Source of the DNA: Hymenobacter taeanensis
Lineage (GTDB): Bacteria; Bacteroidota; Bacteroidia; Cytophagales; Hymenobacteraceae
Direction: 5' to 3'
NCBI RefSeq assembly: GCF_013137895.1
Contig: NZ_CP053538.1
Location: 991,501 to 1,055,500 of the forward strand
DNA: 64,000 bases
Shown here: piece after piece, positions 8,655-17,566 of the stretch
How the letters are laid out: every line of letters starts with the position of its first letter
Numbering within the stretch: position 1 is the stretch's first letter
Position numbers and translations under genes: made by a program
The notes under the pieces: model-generated
Told to the model about the DNA's origin: nothing
Databases searched by the model: none
What the model saw: only the letters and a program-made list of their open reading frames with translations

Positions 8655-9419
8655 TCACATTTTCCCATGATACCGTAGCATGTCCATAAAGGCGTCGCGG
8701 TAGGTTTCACCGATGGGGAGGGACGTGCCGTGTACTTGCACGCGGGTGCGCTCCACATACTCCAGGTGGCGCAGGCTGATGAGGTACGACTTGTGGATGC
8801 GGGCAAAGCGGCCCGGTGGCAACAGCTCCTCCAGCTTCCGAAACGACTGCAGCGTCAGGATTTTGCCGCCGCCGGTGTAGAGCATCAGGTATTCCTTTTG
8901 GCCCTCCACGTAGTAAATATCGGCCACTGGCACCCGGCGCAGGCGGTTATCGTGGCGCACGAACAGGGCTTCTCCAGCCAGAACTTCGCCAGGCGCTTCT
9001 GGCGCGGACGCGGACGCAGCCGGGAGTGTAGCCGAGTGGCCTAGGGCGGCGCGGGCACGGTGGGCCGCCTGTACAAACCGCTCGAAGGATATTGGCTTCA
9101 GCAGATAATCCAGGGCCGGCAGCTCGTAACTCTGCACGGCGTAGTCGGGGTGGGCGGTGGTGAAGATGATGCGCGGGCCGGGCTGGGGCAGTAGCTGCGC
9201 CAGCTGTAGGCCAGTCAGGCGTGGCATGTGAATATCCAGGAAAACCACATCTACGGGGTTATCCTGCAGGAAGGCTACGGCGGCCAGCGCATCATGAAAC
9301 TGCCCTTTCAACTCCAGAAACGGTACCTGTCCGCAGTATTCCGCCATCACCTTCAGGGCCAGATGTTCGTCATCGACGATGGCACAGGTAAGGGGGCGGC
9401 GCGAGATGGGTGGTTCCAT
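8655..9419 (-). CDS. LytTR-family response regulator (module 2)
   Basis: A 254-residue paralogue of the regulator at 1600-2349. The receiver domain (about 9-122) carries D16/D17, the phosphoacceptor D62 in VVFLDIHMPRLTG, FTTAHPDYAV and YLLKP. After an alanine-rich linker, the LytTR domain has FVRHDNRLRRV, YYVEGQKEYLMLYTGG and FARIHKSYLISL. It differs from module 1 by about eight extra N-terminal residues. It lies downstream of its kinase with a 201-base gap and faces the end of the module 1 receptor gene. The second receptor gene, divergent from the kinase, is its likely target. Confidence 0.93.
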   Translation of the reverse strand: MEPPISRRPLTCAIVDDEHLALKVMAEYCGQVPFLELKGQFHDALAAVAFLQDNPVDVVFLDIHMPRLTGLQLAQLLPQPGPRIIFTTAHPDYAVQSYELPALDYLLKPISFERFVQAAHRARAALGHSATLPAASASAPEAPGEVLAGEALFVRHDNRLRRVPVADIYYVEGQKEYLMLYTGGGKILTLQSFRKLEELLPPGRFARIHKSYLISLRHLEYVERTRVQVHGTSLPIGETYRDAFMDMLRYHGKM

Positions 9420-9620
9420 TTGGTGAAGTTGCGAAGTGGTGAAGTGGTTTGTTGAAAGAGGTCTGCTTAACGAGCTTACAGCTCATCATGCTTGATCTGG
9501 CGTCCGCGCAGTCGAAGCACCTCTCCCCCCTCTGACTACTTGCTACCCTGAAATAGCAACGTAGCGAGAGTCGTTTCAGTGACGCCCGGTATAGCGGGCT
9601 TGCAGTATTGCCTACCAGGG

Positions 9621-10811
9621 CTAGGCCAGTGGATGAGAGGCAGGCGCAACAGGGGCCGGAACCTCCTGCGGTACTGGGGTAGCTCTTGAGCTGGCAAGTG
9701 TCTTCTTATCCAGTTGCAGCGACATTCTGACGGAATACTCTTCGTTGTTCTCGACTACCACCAAGGCATGGCGCCCAGGGTAGAGCAGGGTAAGGCGGCG
9801 CTTGAGGTTTGCCAGGCCTACGCCACCCCGCCCGGGTAGCACTGCGCCGGTGGCAGCCCGGCGGTTGCGCACCGCAAAGTGGAGCTGCCCGTCGTCGGCC
9901 AGCTCCAGGGAAAGGCGCACCACATGAGGCCTAGCGGCTAGGTCGCCGTGCTTGAAGGCGTTTTCTACCAGCGGCAACAGCAGCATGGGCGGCAGCTGGT
10001 AGGCGTGCTCGGCGCCCGGCGGCAGCAGTATGGTGAGCTGGATGGCTTCGTCGGCCTCATCAGGTGGTAGGCGCAGGTGCTGCAGCGTCAGGAAGCTTTG
10101 CAGGTGGCTGATTTCGCGGGCCAGCGGCACGGTATCGGCGGCGCTGTCGTAGAGCTGGTAGCGCATCAGCTCCGAGAGGCGCAGCACTGCCTCGGGGGCC
10201 TGCGGCGAGGCATTCAGCGTGAGGGAATAGATGTTGTTGAGCGTGTTGAACAGAAAGTGCGGGTGCAGCTGGGTTTTGAGCAGGGCCAACTCCGTGCGCA
10301 GGTGCTGCTGTTCCAGCTCGCGCCGGTCGTCCCGCTCGCGGAGATAGTCGCCGGCCAGCCGCAGGAAAAAGCTTAGCAGCAGAATCTGCCCGCCCAGCAG
10401 CAGGTAGTAGGCCTGCAGCACCTGCACGTAGTAGGCCAGCGTTTGGGGCACGCCCTGAATTTTCACTTCCTCAAAGGCATAGCTCAAGCCAATACGTAGG
10501 GCGGTGAACGTGGCCAGCCCCAAAACTAGCGTGAGGAAGTAGCCCGGCAGCCGCGTCCGGACGAACAGGTGCGGCATCAGGAGCCAGTTCAGATAGAACA
10601 GACCTGAGTCGAGCACGTCGGTGAGGATGGCGTTGAGCCAGAAGTGCTCTTCGAGGGCGGGCAGGAACGGGCCTACGCGCAGCAGCCGCAGCTGCACATC
10701 AAAGTACAGCAACAGGCCTAGCCATACTAAGTGCGGCCAGGGCAGGCTCTTCAGGAACCGGGGAAGTTGCAGAGGGCGGCGGGCCGAGGAGAAAGAAGTA
10801 CGCATGCGCAA
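9621..10811 (-). CDS. LytS-type sensor histidine kinase (module 2)
   Basis: A 396-residue inner-membrane kinase, paralogue of the one at 2524-3840. About four hydrophobic segments (roughly 27-46, 58-78, 90-111, 128-150) precede the His_kinase domain with H185 in HPHFLFNTLNNIYSL, LLLPLVENAFKHGD and GGVGLANLKRRLTLLYPG. A hydrophilic tail rich in A and P ends the protein. The stretch between hydrophobic segments three and four is short (about 17 residues, with EEVKIQG), unlike the longer K/P-rich loop of its paralogue. The start at 10811 is close to a second Met codon at 10805; either could be used. Confidence 0.92.
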   Translation of the reverse strand: MRMRTSFSSARRPLQLPRFLKSLPWPHLVWLGLLLYFDVQLRLLRVGPFLPALEEHFWLNAILTDVLDSGLFYLNWLLMPHLFVRTRLPGYFLTLVLGLATFTALRIGLSYAFEEVKIQGVPQTLAYYVQVLQAYYLLLGGQILLLSFFLRLAGDYLRERDDRRELEQQHLRTELALLKTQLHPHFLFNTLNNIYSLTLNASPQAPEAVLRLSELMRYQLYDSAADTVPLAREISHLQSFLTLQHLRLPPDEADEAIQLTILLPPGAEHAYQLPPMLLLPLVENAFKHGDLAARPHVVRLSLELADDGQLHFAVRNRRAATGAVLPGRGGVGLANLKRRLTLLYPGRHALVVVENNEEYSVRMSLQLDKKTLASSRATPVPQEVPAPVAPASHPLA

Positions 10812-11128
10812 GTTGGGGGCACTACACGCCTTCCAGCTCTAAAGTAAGTATTAGTAGGCCAGTGCCCCGCTCTTTTCAACCAGCAGCACCCAAGCTTCAA
10901 TCAATGTGGTGATGGCATCAGCGAAATACCGGGCAGATAGCTTGCTGGGCTACTTCATCATGCTGGTATGAGCAGAAGTGGGTTTAGTAGAAGGGCAGGA
11001 TGCCGTTGGTTGAATTTATAAGAGTCTCAGAAGAAATAAGCTCTACGTTTGATTCACTGTGCCACCAATTAGCGTGCGGGCTGCTCTACTCTGCAACCAT
11101 TCTATTTTTTTAGCCTATTCCTTTTTAG
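10812..11128 (+). promoter_or_regulatory. Divergent regulatory region of module 2
   Basis: This non-coding stretch lies between the kinase and receptor starts. GTTGGTTGAAT at 11005-11015 and an exact -7 element TACGTTTG at 11044-11051 repeat the arrangement before the module 1 ABC gene (distance 39 versus 38 bases). GCCGTTGGT within it matches 8 of 9 positions of the LytTR half-site; the next upstream GTT, 23 bases away, is a poor match. The predicted 5' leader of the receptor mRNA is about 70 bases. No small open frame with a plausible start was recognised here. Confidence 0.5.
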
Positions 11129-13615
11129 ATGAAGCCATTCATTACGCTAATGTTGCTGGCGTTGCTGCCGGCCGCAGCTGCCCACGCGCAAACCGTCACC
11201 CCTATCCCCGCTTCGGCGTCAGCCCCCAAGGGCACCAGCCGCCTGACCGGGCGCGTGCTGGATGCCGCTACTCAAAAGCCCATAGAGTACGCCACCGTGG
11301 CTTTATTGCCGGCCACGGGCACCGCGCCGCTCACCGGCGCTACCTGCGATGAGCAGGGCCGCTTTGAGCTCAAGGAGTTGCCTACGGGCTCCTTTCGGCT
11401 ACAAATCAGCTTTGTGGGGTACGCTACGCGGCTAGAAGCGGTAACCCTCACTGGCGCTGCCACTGAGCTGGGCAGCCTTACACTAACGGCCTCGGCCCAA
11501 AATCTGGCCGGTGTAACTGTAACGGGTGAAAAGCCCATCGTGGAAAACAAGCCCGACCGCCTGGTGTACAATGCCGAGCAGGACCCCAGCAATACCGGTG
11601 GCACGGCGGCCGACATTTTGCGCAAAACCCCCTTAGTGAACCTCGATGGGGAAGGTAACGTGCAGCTGCGCGGTACCAGTAACGTGCGCATTCTTATCAA
11701 CAACAAGCCCTCGGCCCTGCTCGCTGGTAACCTAGCAGATGCGCTGAAACAGATTCCGGCCGACCAGATTAAGGCCATTGAGGTAGTTACGGCCCCCTCA
11801 GCCAAGTATGATGCCGAAGGCTCAGGCGGCGTAATCAATATTGTGCTGAAGAAAAACAGCCTACAGGGCATAAGTGGCAACATAGGGGCCAACGGCGGCA
11901 ACCGCAACCAGGGCATAAATGGCGCGCTCAACGCGAAGCAGGGCGTAGTTGGAATCAACACTAAGCTCAGCGGTTTCCGCAGCCTCTACCCCTTTAAGAG
12001 CAGCACCAACCGCACCAGCTACCTGCCTGACGGCACCACGGGCCAGCTTACGGAGCGCACTACCTCGCGCAACCAGGGCCAGGGCGGCTACGGGCAGGTT
12101 GAACTCACCTACGACCCCTCTCCCCAACACAGCTTCACCATCAGCGGCAACAGCAACCTGTATAAGAACAACGCCCCGCAGGAGCTCTTCAACCAATATA
12201 TAGGCCAGCCCCAGCTGGATACGCTGTACACCCGCGACATCAGCCGCCGCGACGACAGCCGCAACTACGACCTGAACGCGGGCTACACGCGCACTTTTGG
12301 GGAGAAACAGCCACGCCGCGAGTGGAGCGTGCTGGCCCAGCATACCAGCAGCCGCAGCCGCGAGCAGTATCGCCTCAACCAGTTCCCGACTAGTGATTTC
12401 AGAGGCCCCGTTGAGTACCAGGAAGCCAGCCACAATCTTGCTCGCAACCTCGAAACCACCCTCCAGACCGACTATACTCACCCGTTTGGGGAGAAGAACA
12501 CGCTGGAGGCAGGCGCTAAGCACATCCGTCGGCAGGCCAGCAGCGACTATACCGTGGATACGTTACTGGCCAGTGAACAAACAGCTTTTGTCCGTAGCGC
12601 CCTGCGCTCAAACCGCTTTAACTACCACCAGAACGTGCTGGCGGCCTACGGTACCTATAACGTTGCGGTGGGTAAGAAATACGCCCTGAGCCTAGGTACG
12701 CGCCTGGAGCGCACCGCCATTGAGGGCGAGTTTCAGAATGAAGAAGGTAGCTTTCAAAACAACTACCTGAACGTGCTGCCCAACCTGAGCGCCACCCGCA
12801 CGCTGAAGAAAGAAGGCCAAACGGTACGCCTGAGCTATTCACGCCGCATCCAGCGCCCTCAGATTTACTTCCTGAACCCGTATGTGAACCAGGTTACTCC
12901 TAACTCGGTAAACTTCGGCAACCCTGAGCTGCGCCCCGAAATTGCGGACTTGGCGGAGCTTACGTACAGCACCTTCGGCGAGAAAACGTCCTTCAACGCT
13001 TCGGGCTTCGTGCGGCGCACGGGCAACTCCATTGAGCGCTATAGCCAGTATAATGAAACGTTGGCTCGCAACGAGACAACCTACGGCAACTTGGCCACGG
13101 CCTCTGTTTATGGCGTGAACCTGTATGGCTCCTGGAAGCCCCTCCAAGACTGGGACCTGAGCAGCAACCTAAGCGCCGACTACACCACCCTGCGCAGCCG
13201 CATACTAAGCCGCCCCAACCGCCGGGCCAGCATGTATATGAGCATAAACTCCTCTTATAAACTGGGCAAGAACTACACCCTGCAAGGCTACGGCGGCTTC
13301 TGGACGGGTGGGGTGCAGCTCCAAACGCGCTACTCCGGGGGCTTGTACTATGGCCTGAGCGCGAAGAAACTGCTGCTCGCGGAAAAAGCCGACCTCACGC
13401 TGGGCCTAAACAACTTTCTGGCCCCCGGCCGCGAGTTTCGCAGCACCACCATTACGCCTGATTTCATCAATCAGGGCAGCTTTTACTCTTACCAGCGCTC
13501 CGTACGGCTCTCCTTCAACTACCGCTTCGGCAAACTAGATGGCGGTCAGCGCCAGCGTAAAACCATCCGCAACGACGACTCTAAAGGTGGCGGCGGTGGC
13601 CAGGGGCAACAATAA
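11129..13615 (+). CDS. Outer-membrane receptor, OMP_b-brl_3 family (module 2)
   Basis: An 828-residue paralogue of the receptor at 5997-8558 with the same order of parts. The signal peptide (1-20) ends AAAHAQ. The carboxypeptidase-D-like fold is at about 38-118 (GRVLDAATQKPIEYATVAL). The plug is at about 128-246 (KPDRLVYNAEQD, GGTAADILRKTPLVNLD, RGTSNVRILINNKP, YDAEGSGGVINIVLKK). The barrel ends in FNYRFGK, followed by a glycine-, Q- and R-rich tail. The barrel loops have diverged much more than the plug, which suggests different ligands. No ABC genes lie beside this copy. The promoter with its putative LytTR element is described under the preceding region. Confidence 0.92.
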   Translation: MKPFITLMLLALLPAAAAHAQTVTPIPASASAPKGTSRLTGRVLDAATQKPIEYATVALLPATGTAPLTGATCDEQGRFELKELPTGSFRLQISFVGYATRLEAVTLTGAATELGSLTLTASAQNLAGVTVTGEKPIVENKPDRLVYNAEQDPSNTGGTAADILRKTPLVNLDGEGNVQLRGTSNVRILINNKPSALLAGNLADALKQIPADQIKAIEVVTAPSAKYDAEGSGGVINIVLKKNSLQGISGNIGANGGNRNQGINGALNAKQGVVGINTKLSGFRSLYPFKSSTNRTSYLPDGTTGQLTERTTSRNQGQGGYGQVELTYDPSPQHSFTISGNSNLYKNNAPQELFNQYIGQPQLDTLYTRDISRRDDSRNYDLNAGYTRTFGEKQPRREWSVLAQHTSSRSREQYRLNQFPTSDFRGPVEYQEASHNLARNLETTLQTDYTHPFGEKNTLEAGAKHIRRQASSDYTVDTLLASEQTAFVRSALRSNRFNYHQNVLAAYGTYNVAVGKKYALSLGTRLERTAIEGEFQNEEGSFQNNYLNVLPNLSATRTLKKEGQTVRLSYSRRIQRPQIYFLNPYVNQVTPNSVNFGNPELRPEIADLAELTYSTFGEKTSFNASGFVRRTGNSIERYSQYNETLARNETTYGNLATASVYGVNLYGSWKPLQDWDLSSNLSADYTTLRSRILSRPNRRASMYMSINSSYKLGKNYTLQGYGGFWTGGVQLQTRYSGGLYYGLSAKKLLLAEKADLTLGLNNFLAPGREFRSTTITPDFINQGSFYSYQRSVRLSFNYRFGKLDGGQRQRKTIRNDDSKGGGGGQGQQ

Positions 13616-13649
13616 GGGAGTGAGCGAGTGAGTACAGTGGATTAGGGTG

Positions 13650-14393
13650 TTATAACTTCGTATTCCAGATTTTCCAGGCCTCTTCAGCTTGGATGCAGAG
13701 CATCTCAAACCCGTTTTTAGCTTGCGCTCCTACGGCTAAACCGCGCTTCATGAATTCGGTTTCGCGGGGGTTGTAGATCAGGTCGTAGAGGTAATGCTGG
13801 CTCGTGAGCGTGTCGTACGGGATGGGTGGGCACTCGTGCTCATCGGGGAAGGTACCCAAGGGGGTGGTATTAATGATGAGCGGATGCTCGCGCATGACCT
13901 CCGGCGTGAGGTCGTCGTAGGTAAGGCCCTGGCCTAGCGGGTTGCGTGAAACCACCCAGTACCCGATTTCCAGGTCGCGGAGAGCAACCTCTACGGCTTT
14001 AGAGCCGCCCCCGCTGCCCAGCACCAGCGCCCGACCGGTAAAGCCCGGCGGCAGAAAGGTTTTGACTGAATCGCGGAAGCCCACCATATCGGTATTATGC
14101 CCAATGAGGTACCCATCCTGCGTGAACTCAATGGTATTGATGGCCCCTACGCGCGCGGCTGAAGGAGCCACTCTGGTTAGAAATGGCCACACCTTTTCTT
14201 TGTAGGGAATGGTCACATTCAGTCCGCAGAGGTTCGGGTGCTCGTTTAGCAGTGCCGGCAACTCTTCAATCGTCCCTAATTCAAACAACTCGTACTGGTG
14301 GTCGGCCAGGTCGAGGTTATGAAATTTTTGGGTGAAATACGTTTGAGAAAACGAGTGCCGCAGGGTACGACCAATCAAGCCAAATTCACGCAT
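13650..14393 (-). CDS. aroE: Shikimate dehydrogenase
   Basis: Reduces 3-dehydroshikimate to shikimate with NADPH, in the cytosolic route to aromatic amino acids. With the start at 14393 (MREFGLIGRTLRHSFSQ) it has 247 residues. Catalytic K65 lies in LNVTIPYKEKV, D102 in GHNTDMVGF, and SHSFSQ-like substrate-binding serines lie at 14-16. The nucleotide loop is LGSGGGSKAV, and PLIINTTPLGTFP and KNGFEMLCIQAEEAW complete the family pattern. The frame stays open a further 31 codons upstream, but that part runs through the terminator at 14428-14468, so the shorter start is preferred. Confidence 0.95.
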   Translation of the reverse strand: MREFGLIGRTLRHSFSQTYFTQKFHNLDLADHQYELFELGTIEELPALLNEHPNLCGLNVTIPYKEKVWPFLTRVAPSAARVGAINTIEFTQDGYLIGHNTDMVGFRDSVKTFLPPGFTGRALVLGSGGGSKAVEVALRDLEIGYWVVSRNPLGQGLTYDDLTPEVMREHPLIINTTPLGTFPDEHECPPIPYDTLTSQHYLYDLIYNPRETEFMKRGLAVGAQAKNGFEMLCIQAEEAWKIWNTKL

Positions 14394-14427
14394 ATAGAAA
14401 GCACTGGGGTCAACTTCGTTAAAGCAA

Positions 14428-14468
14428 CAAAAAAACCACCCCGGCCCAAAGCCTGCGGGTGGTTTTTT
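14428..14468. terminator. Terminator downstream of the DedA gene
   Basis: AAAAAACCACCC and GGGTGGTTTTTT pair around a 16-base loop, giving a GC stem flanked by A and T runs. It lies between the DedA stop and the aroE start, both on the minus strand, so aroE probably has its own promoter. Confidence 0.8.
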
Positions 14469-14546
14469 ATTTTTCAGGTAACTCAAGCGTTTGCTCCCGG
14501 GTTACTGTGGCAGCGGTAGGCCACTGCTGCCGGGTAGGGAACTTGC

Positions 14547-15182
14547 TTACGCCACCGGTGCGCGACGCGCCTTGAAAAACTCCCATACCGCCGGCAGCAC
14601 CGACAGTACAATGATGGCTACAACTACCAGTGAGAAGTTTTTCTGCACGAAAGGCATGGAGCCAAAGAAGTAGCCGGCTCCAGTAAGGAGTAGCACCCAG
14701 GCCACGGCCCCCACCAGGTTGTACGATAGAAACTTGGTGTAGCTCATGGTACCTACGCCCGCCACAAACGGCGCAAACGTGCGGATAATTGGGATAAAGC
14801 GGGCCAGAATAATAGTTTTGGCTCCGTGCTTCTGATAGAAGGCCTGGGTTTTCTCGAGGTGCTCACGCTTCAGAAAACGCGAGTTGCCGCTGAATACCCG
14901 CGGCCCCAGATAGTCGCCGATATGGTAATTGAGTGCATCGCCGAGTACGGCCGCCAGAATGAGCAGCCCCATCAGGGCCCACACGTTGAGGGGTGAGCCG
15001 GGCAGTGCGGCTAAAGAGCCTGCTGCAAACAGCAGTGAGTCGCCGGGCAGGAAGGGCAGCACTACTACGCCCGTTTCCACGAAAATGATGAGGAAAAGAA
15101 TGGCGTAGGTCCAGGTTCCATAGTCCTGAATCAGAGCAGCTAAATGCTTATCCAGGTGCAGGACGAAATCAACAATTTCCAT
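14547..15182 (-). CDS. DedA-family inner-membrane protein
   Basis: A 211-residue membrane protein of the DedA (SNARE-associated, PF09335) family, now linked to undecaprenyl-phosphate or lipid flipping and membrane integrity. It shows about five hydrophobic segments. The re-entrant motif is [19 protein letters not shown] (about 35-53), and the second has the basic signature [15 protein letters not shown] (about 127-141), with its functionally required arginines. [12 protein letters not shown] is also typical. It is separated from aroE by a terminator. Confidence 0.92.
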   Translation of the reverse strand: MEIVDFVLHLDKHLAALIQDYGTWTYAILFLIIFVETGVVVLPFLPGDSLLFAAGSLAALPGSPLNVWALMGLLILAAVLGDALNYHIGDYLGPRVFSGNSRFLKREHLEKTQAFYQKHGAKTIILARFIPIIRTFAPFVAGVGTMSYTKFLSYNLVGAVAWVLLLTGAGYFFGSMPFVQKNFSLVVVAIIVLSVLPAVWEFFKARRAPVA

Positions 15183-15268
15183 AGAGTGAGGTTTGAGCCT
15201 GCAAAGAAAGCACTTGGCTGCTAAACCACCGGCACCACTGCGGGTGCATACATGAAATAGGTAGGCGC

Positions 15269-15937
15269 CTAGGCCACCCTGCGCAGAATGTAGAGCAGGT
15301 TCAGTAGCTCTACTTCCACTTCTTTTACTTCAAAACCATGCTGAGCCCAGTAGCTGTCGGCGGGCTGCTGGTCAATCAGGACGGAGTTAGCAGTAAGGCT
15401 ATTAAACAGCACACGCCCGTTAGGCTGCACCACGCGCGCTATATGCTCCCAGAAGCTGCCAGAGCTGAGGCCCGTTGGCAGGGTCAGGTCCAGGAACAAG
15501 TCAATAATAATCAGGTCAAAACTCTGCTCGGGCGCAGTCGGCACCCACGCAAAGGCATCGGCACATACAATGTGCAGTGTTTCGTCGGAACGCACATTGA
15601 ACTCCTCGTCGGCAATCTGCACAATCACGGGGTCAAGTTCTACGGCCGTAATATCCCCCTTAAAAGCCGGCGTTTTCCGAAGCACCTCCACCACGCTGCC
15701 TCCTCCCAGGCCCAGCACCAGTACTTGCTTGGCCGTTTCGGGTTGGGTGAACTGCAGGCCGTAGCGCAATACCCGCTGCAAAGAGCCATAAGAATAGTTA
15801 GCGTGGGCGGTGTCCAGGGTTTTGTGGCCGTGGTCCATCGTAATTTCTACTGTTCCGCTGTACGCCGTCTTTACCCGGCGCGTAAGCGGCATGGCGTAGC
15901 TAACTATTCGGCGCAATGAGGCAAGCAACTGGTTCAT
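15269..15937 (-). CDS. Spermidine-synthase-like methyltransferase-fold protein
   Basis: A 222-residue protein with a Rossmann fold of the spermidine synthase/methyltransferase group. [17 protein letters not shown] is the glycine-rich cofactor loop (about residues 76-92), followed by [18 protein letters not shown] with the ribose-binding acidic residue, and [12 protein letters not shown]. The N-terminal beta-sheet domain of true spermidine synthases is shortened, and no other polyamine gene is near, so the acceptor substrate is uncertain. The start at 15937 ([11 protein letters not shown]) was chosen over one ten codons upstream because only the downstream part resembles the family. Confidence 0.8.
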   Translation of the reverse strand: MNQLLASLRRIVSYAMPLTRRVKTAYSGTVEITMDHGHKTLDTAHANYSYGSLQRVLRYGLQFTQPETAKQVLVLGLGGGSVVEVLRKTPAFKGDITAVELDPVIVQIADEEFNVRSDETLHIVCADAFAWVPTAPEQSFDLIIIDLFLDLTLPTGLSSGSFWEHIARVVQPNGRVLFNSLTANSVLIDQQPADSYWAQHGFEVKEVEVELLNLLYILRRVA

Positions 15938-15964
15938 GAGCCCCAAGGTACGGCAGCTACCACG

Positions 15965-16007
15965 CAAAAGGGGCCTAAAGCGCAGGTTCTGCGCTCTAGG
16001 CCCCTTT
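15965..16007. terminator. Terminator downstream of the PQQ-type dehydrogenase gene
   Basis: Arms CAAAAGGGGCCTAAAGCGCAG and CTGCGCTCTAGGCCCCTTTG pair around GTT with one mismatch and end in A/T runs. It sits between the dehydrogenase stop and the next minus-strand start. Confidence 0.8.
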
Positions 16008-16081
16008 GTGGCAAAACAGGGCAGCCTTTCCCATCGTTTGGAGGGGGCGAGCTACGAGTTGTTTTGCGTTGCTGGCTTACT

Positions 16082-17419
16082 TTATATGGCTGCTACGCGC
16101 CATACTTTCTCGCCGGCATCATCTAGCACTAGCAAAGAGCCGTCGGGCATTTCGGTTACGCCCACCGGGCGACCGTACACTTCCTTGTTCTCTTCGTTGG
16201 CAATGAAACCCGTAACAAAGTCCTGCATACTGCCGCTAGGCTTGCCGTTGTTAAACGGTACAAATACCACTTTGTAGCCCGAGAACTCTGAACGGTTCCA
16301 GGACCCGTGCTGCCCAACAAACGCCCCGCCCTGGTACTTGGCCGGGAAAGCCTGCCCATCATAAATAGCCAGCCCCAGTGAAGCTGTATGTGCTCCCAGG
16401 GGCACATCGGGCACCACGGCCCTCTTCACCAAATCAGGCCGCTCTCCCTTGCGGCGTGGGTCTTCGTGCTGTCCGTAGTACGAGTAGGGCCAGCCGTAAA
16501 AAGCGCCTTGCTGTACGCTGGTCAGGTAATCGGGTACCAGCTCGTCGCCGAGCTCATCACGCTCGTTCACGGCCGTCCAGAGTTGGCCGGTGCCTTTCAC
16601 CCAATCCATTCCTACGGGGTTGCGTAGACCACTGGCATAAATTCTCTCCCCCGAACCATCAGGGTTAATTTCCAGAATATTGGCCCTACGCTCCTCATTT
16701 TCGGGGCCGTGCTCCATCACGTTAGAGCCAGACCCCACCGATACGTAAATCTTCTTGCCATCGGGGCTAGCCAGCAGGTTGCGGGTCCAGTGGTTGTTGT
16801 ACCCGCCCTCTGGTAAGCTGAGAATCTTTTCGCCCGGGCCCGTGATTTTGGTCTGACCGGCCTGGTAAGGGTAGCGCCACACGCCATCGGTGTTGGCCAC
16901 GTAGAAATACTGGCCCAGCACCAGCATACCAAACGGCTGGTTCAGGTCAGCCAGAAAGGTTTCCCGCACATCGGGTTTGCCATCTTTGTTGGTATCGCGG
17001 AGCAGCGTGATGCGGTTGGCACTGGTTGCCCGCAGTGATTTGGAAGGGTCCAGGTCTAGGGCAGCCGTCACTTTCTTCTTGGGGGTAGTCGGGACGGTGT
17101 TGGCCTCCGCAACTAGCACATCGCCGTTGGGCGTAACGTACGCCCAGCGCGGGCTCTGGAAGTTGCCGGCATACTCCTGAATGGTAAAGCCAGCAGGCAC
17201 GGTGGGAGTTTTCCCTGAGGGCCAGCCAATAACCTTGCTCCGTTTAGTCGCCGATTCGGTAGCGTAGGGTTCAGGCAGCTTGACATTGGTGGCAGTAGTA
17301 GCCATGGTATCAGCGGGAGTTTCGGCGGCAGCTTCGGCCTTTTCTTGTTTAGACGGGCCGCCGCAAGCTGCCAATAGGCCTAAGCTCAGCAAGGCCGGAT
17401 AAAATTTAGAGGAATGCAT
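16082..17419 (-). CDS. PQQ-dependent sugar (sorbosone-type) dehydrogenase lipoprotein
   Basis: About 445 residues from the ATG at 17419. The N-terminus MHSSKFYPALLSLGLLAACGG is a lipoprotein signal with lipobox LAAC, so the protein is tethered to a periplasmic or outer membrane face. A six-bladed propeller of the soluble glucose/L-sorbosone dehydrogenase family follows, with GFTIQEYAG, GQYFYVANTDGVWRY, NNHWTRNLLASPDGKKIYVSVGS, GLRNPVGMDW and VGQHGSWNRSEFSGY; the conserved H, N and R residues match the PQQ and calcium site of that family. It should oxidise aldoses or related sugars. The frame is open 14 codons further upstream, but that part would spoil the signal peptide. Confidence 0.88.
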   Translation of the reverse strand: MHSSKFYPALLSLGLLAACGGPSKQEKAEAAAETPADTMATTATNVKLPEPYATESATKRSKVIGWPSGKTPTVPAGFTIQEYAGNFQSPRWAYVTPNGDVLVAEANTVPTTPKKKVTAALDLDPSKSLRATSANRITLLRDTNKDGKPDVRETFLADLNQPFGMLVLGQYFYVANTDGVWRYPYQAGQTKITGPGEKILSLPEGGYNNHWTRNLLASPDGKKIYVSVGSGSNVMEHGPENEERRANILEINPDGSGERIYASGLRNPVGMDWVKGTGQLWTAVNERDELGDELVPDYLTSVQQGAFYGWPYSYYGQHEDPRRKGERPDLVKRAVVPDVPLGAHTASLGLAIYDGQAFPAKYQGGAFVGQHGSWNRSEFSGYKVVFVPFNNGKPSGSMQDFVTGFIANEENKEVYGRPVGVTEMPDGSLLVLDDAGEKVWRVAAI

Positions 17420-17566
17420 TATCAACTGAAAAGCGAGGATAAATAAGTACCTGAGCTCCATTCATCAGGGAGCCAAACAGCTATTACTTACTCCTTTCTG
17501 CTGAGTTGGTTACGCTTTAGTTGGTTCTGGCTGTCTTACGTTAAGGTCCATCAGGTGCAGAGTGGC

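Noticed and set aside
14394..14486. Longer N-terminus for aroE
   Set aside because: It would translate a clear terminator hairpin, and the enzyme family starts at the ATG at 14393 with catalytic residues at the standard K65 and D102.
15269..15937. True spermidine synthase
   Set aside because: The N-terminal domain is shortened and no polyamine genes are near, so only the fold is claimed.
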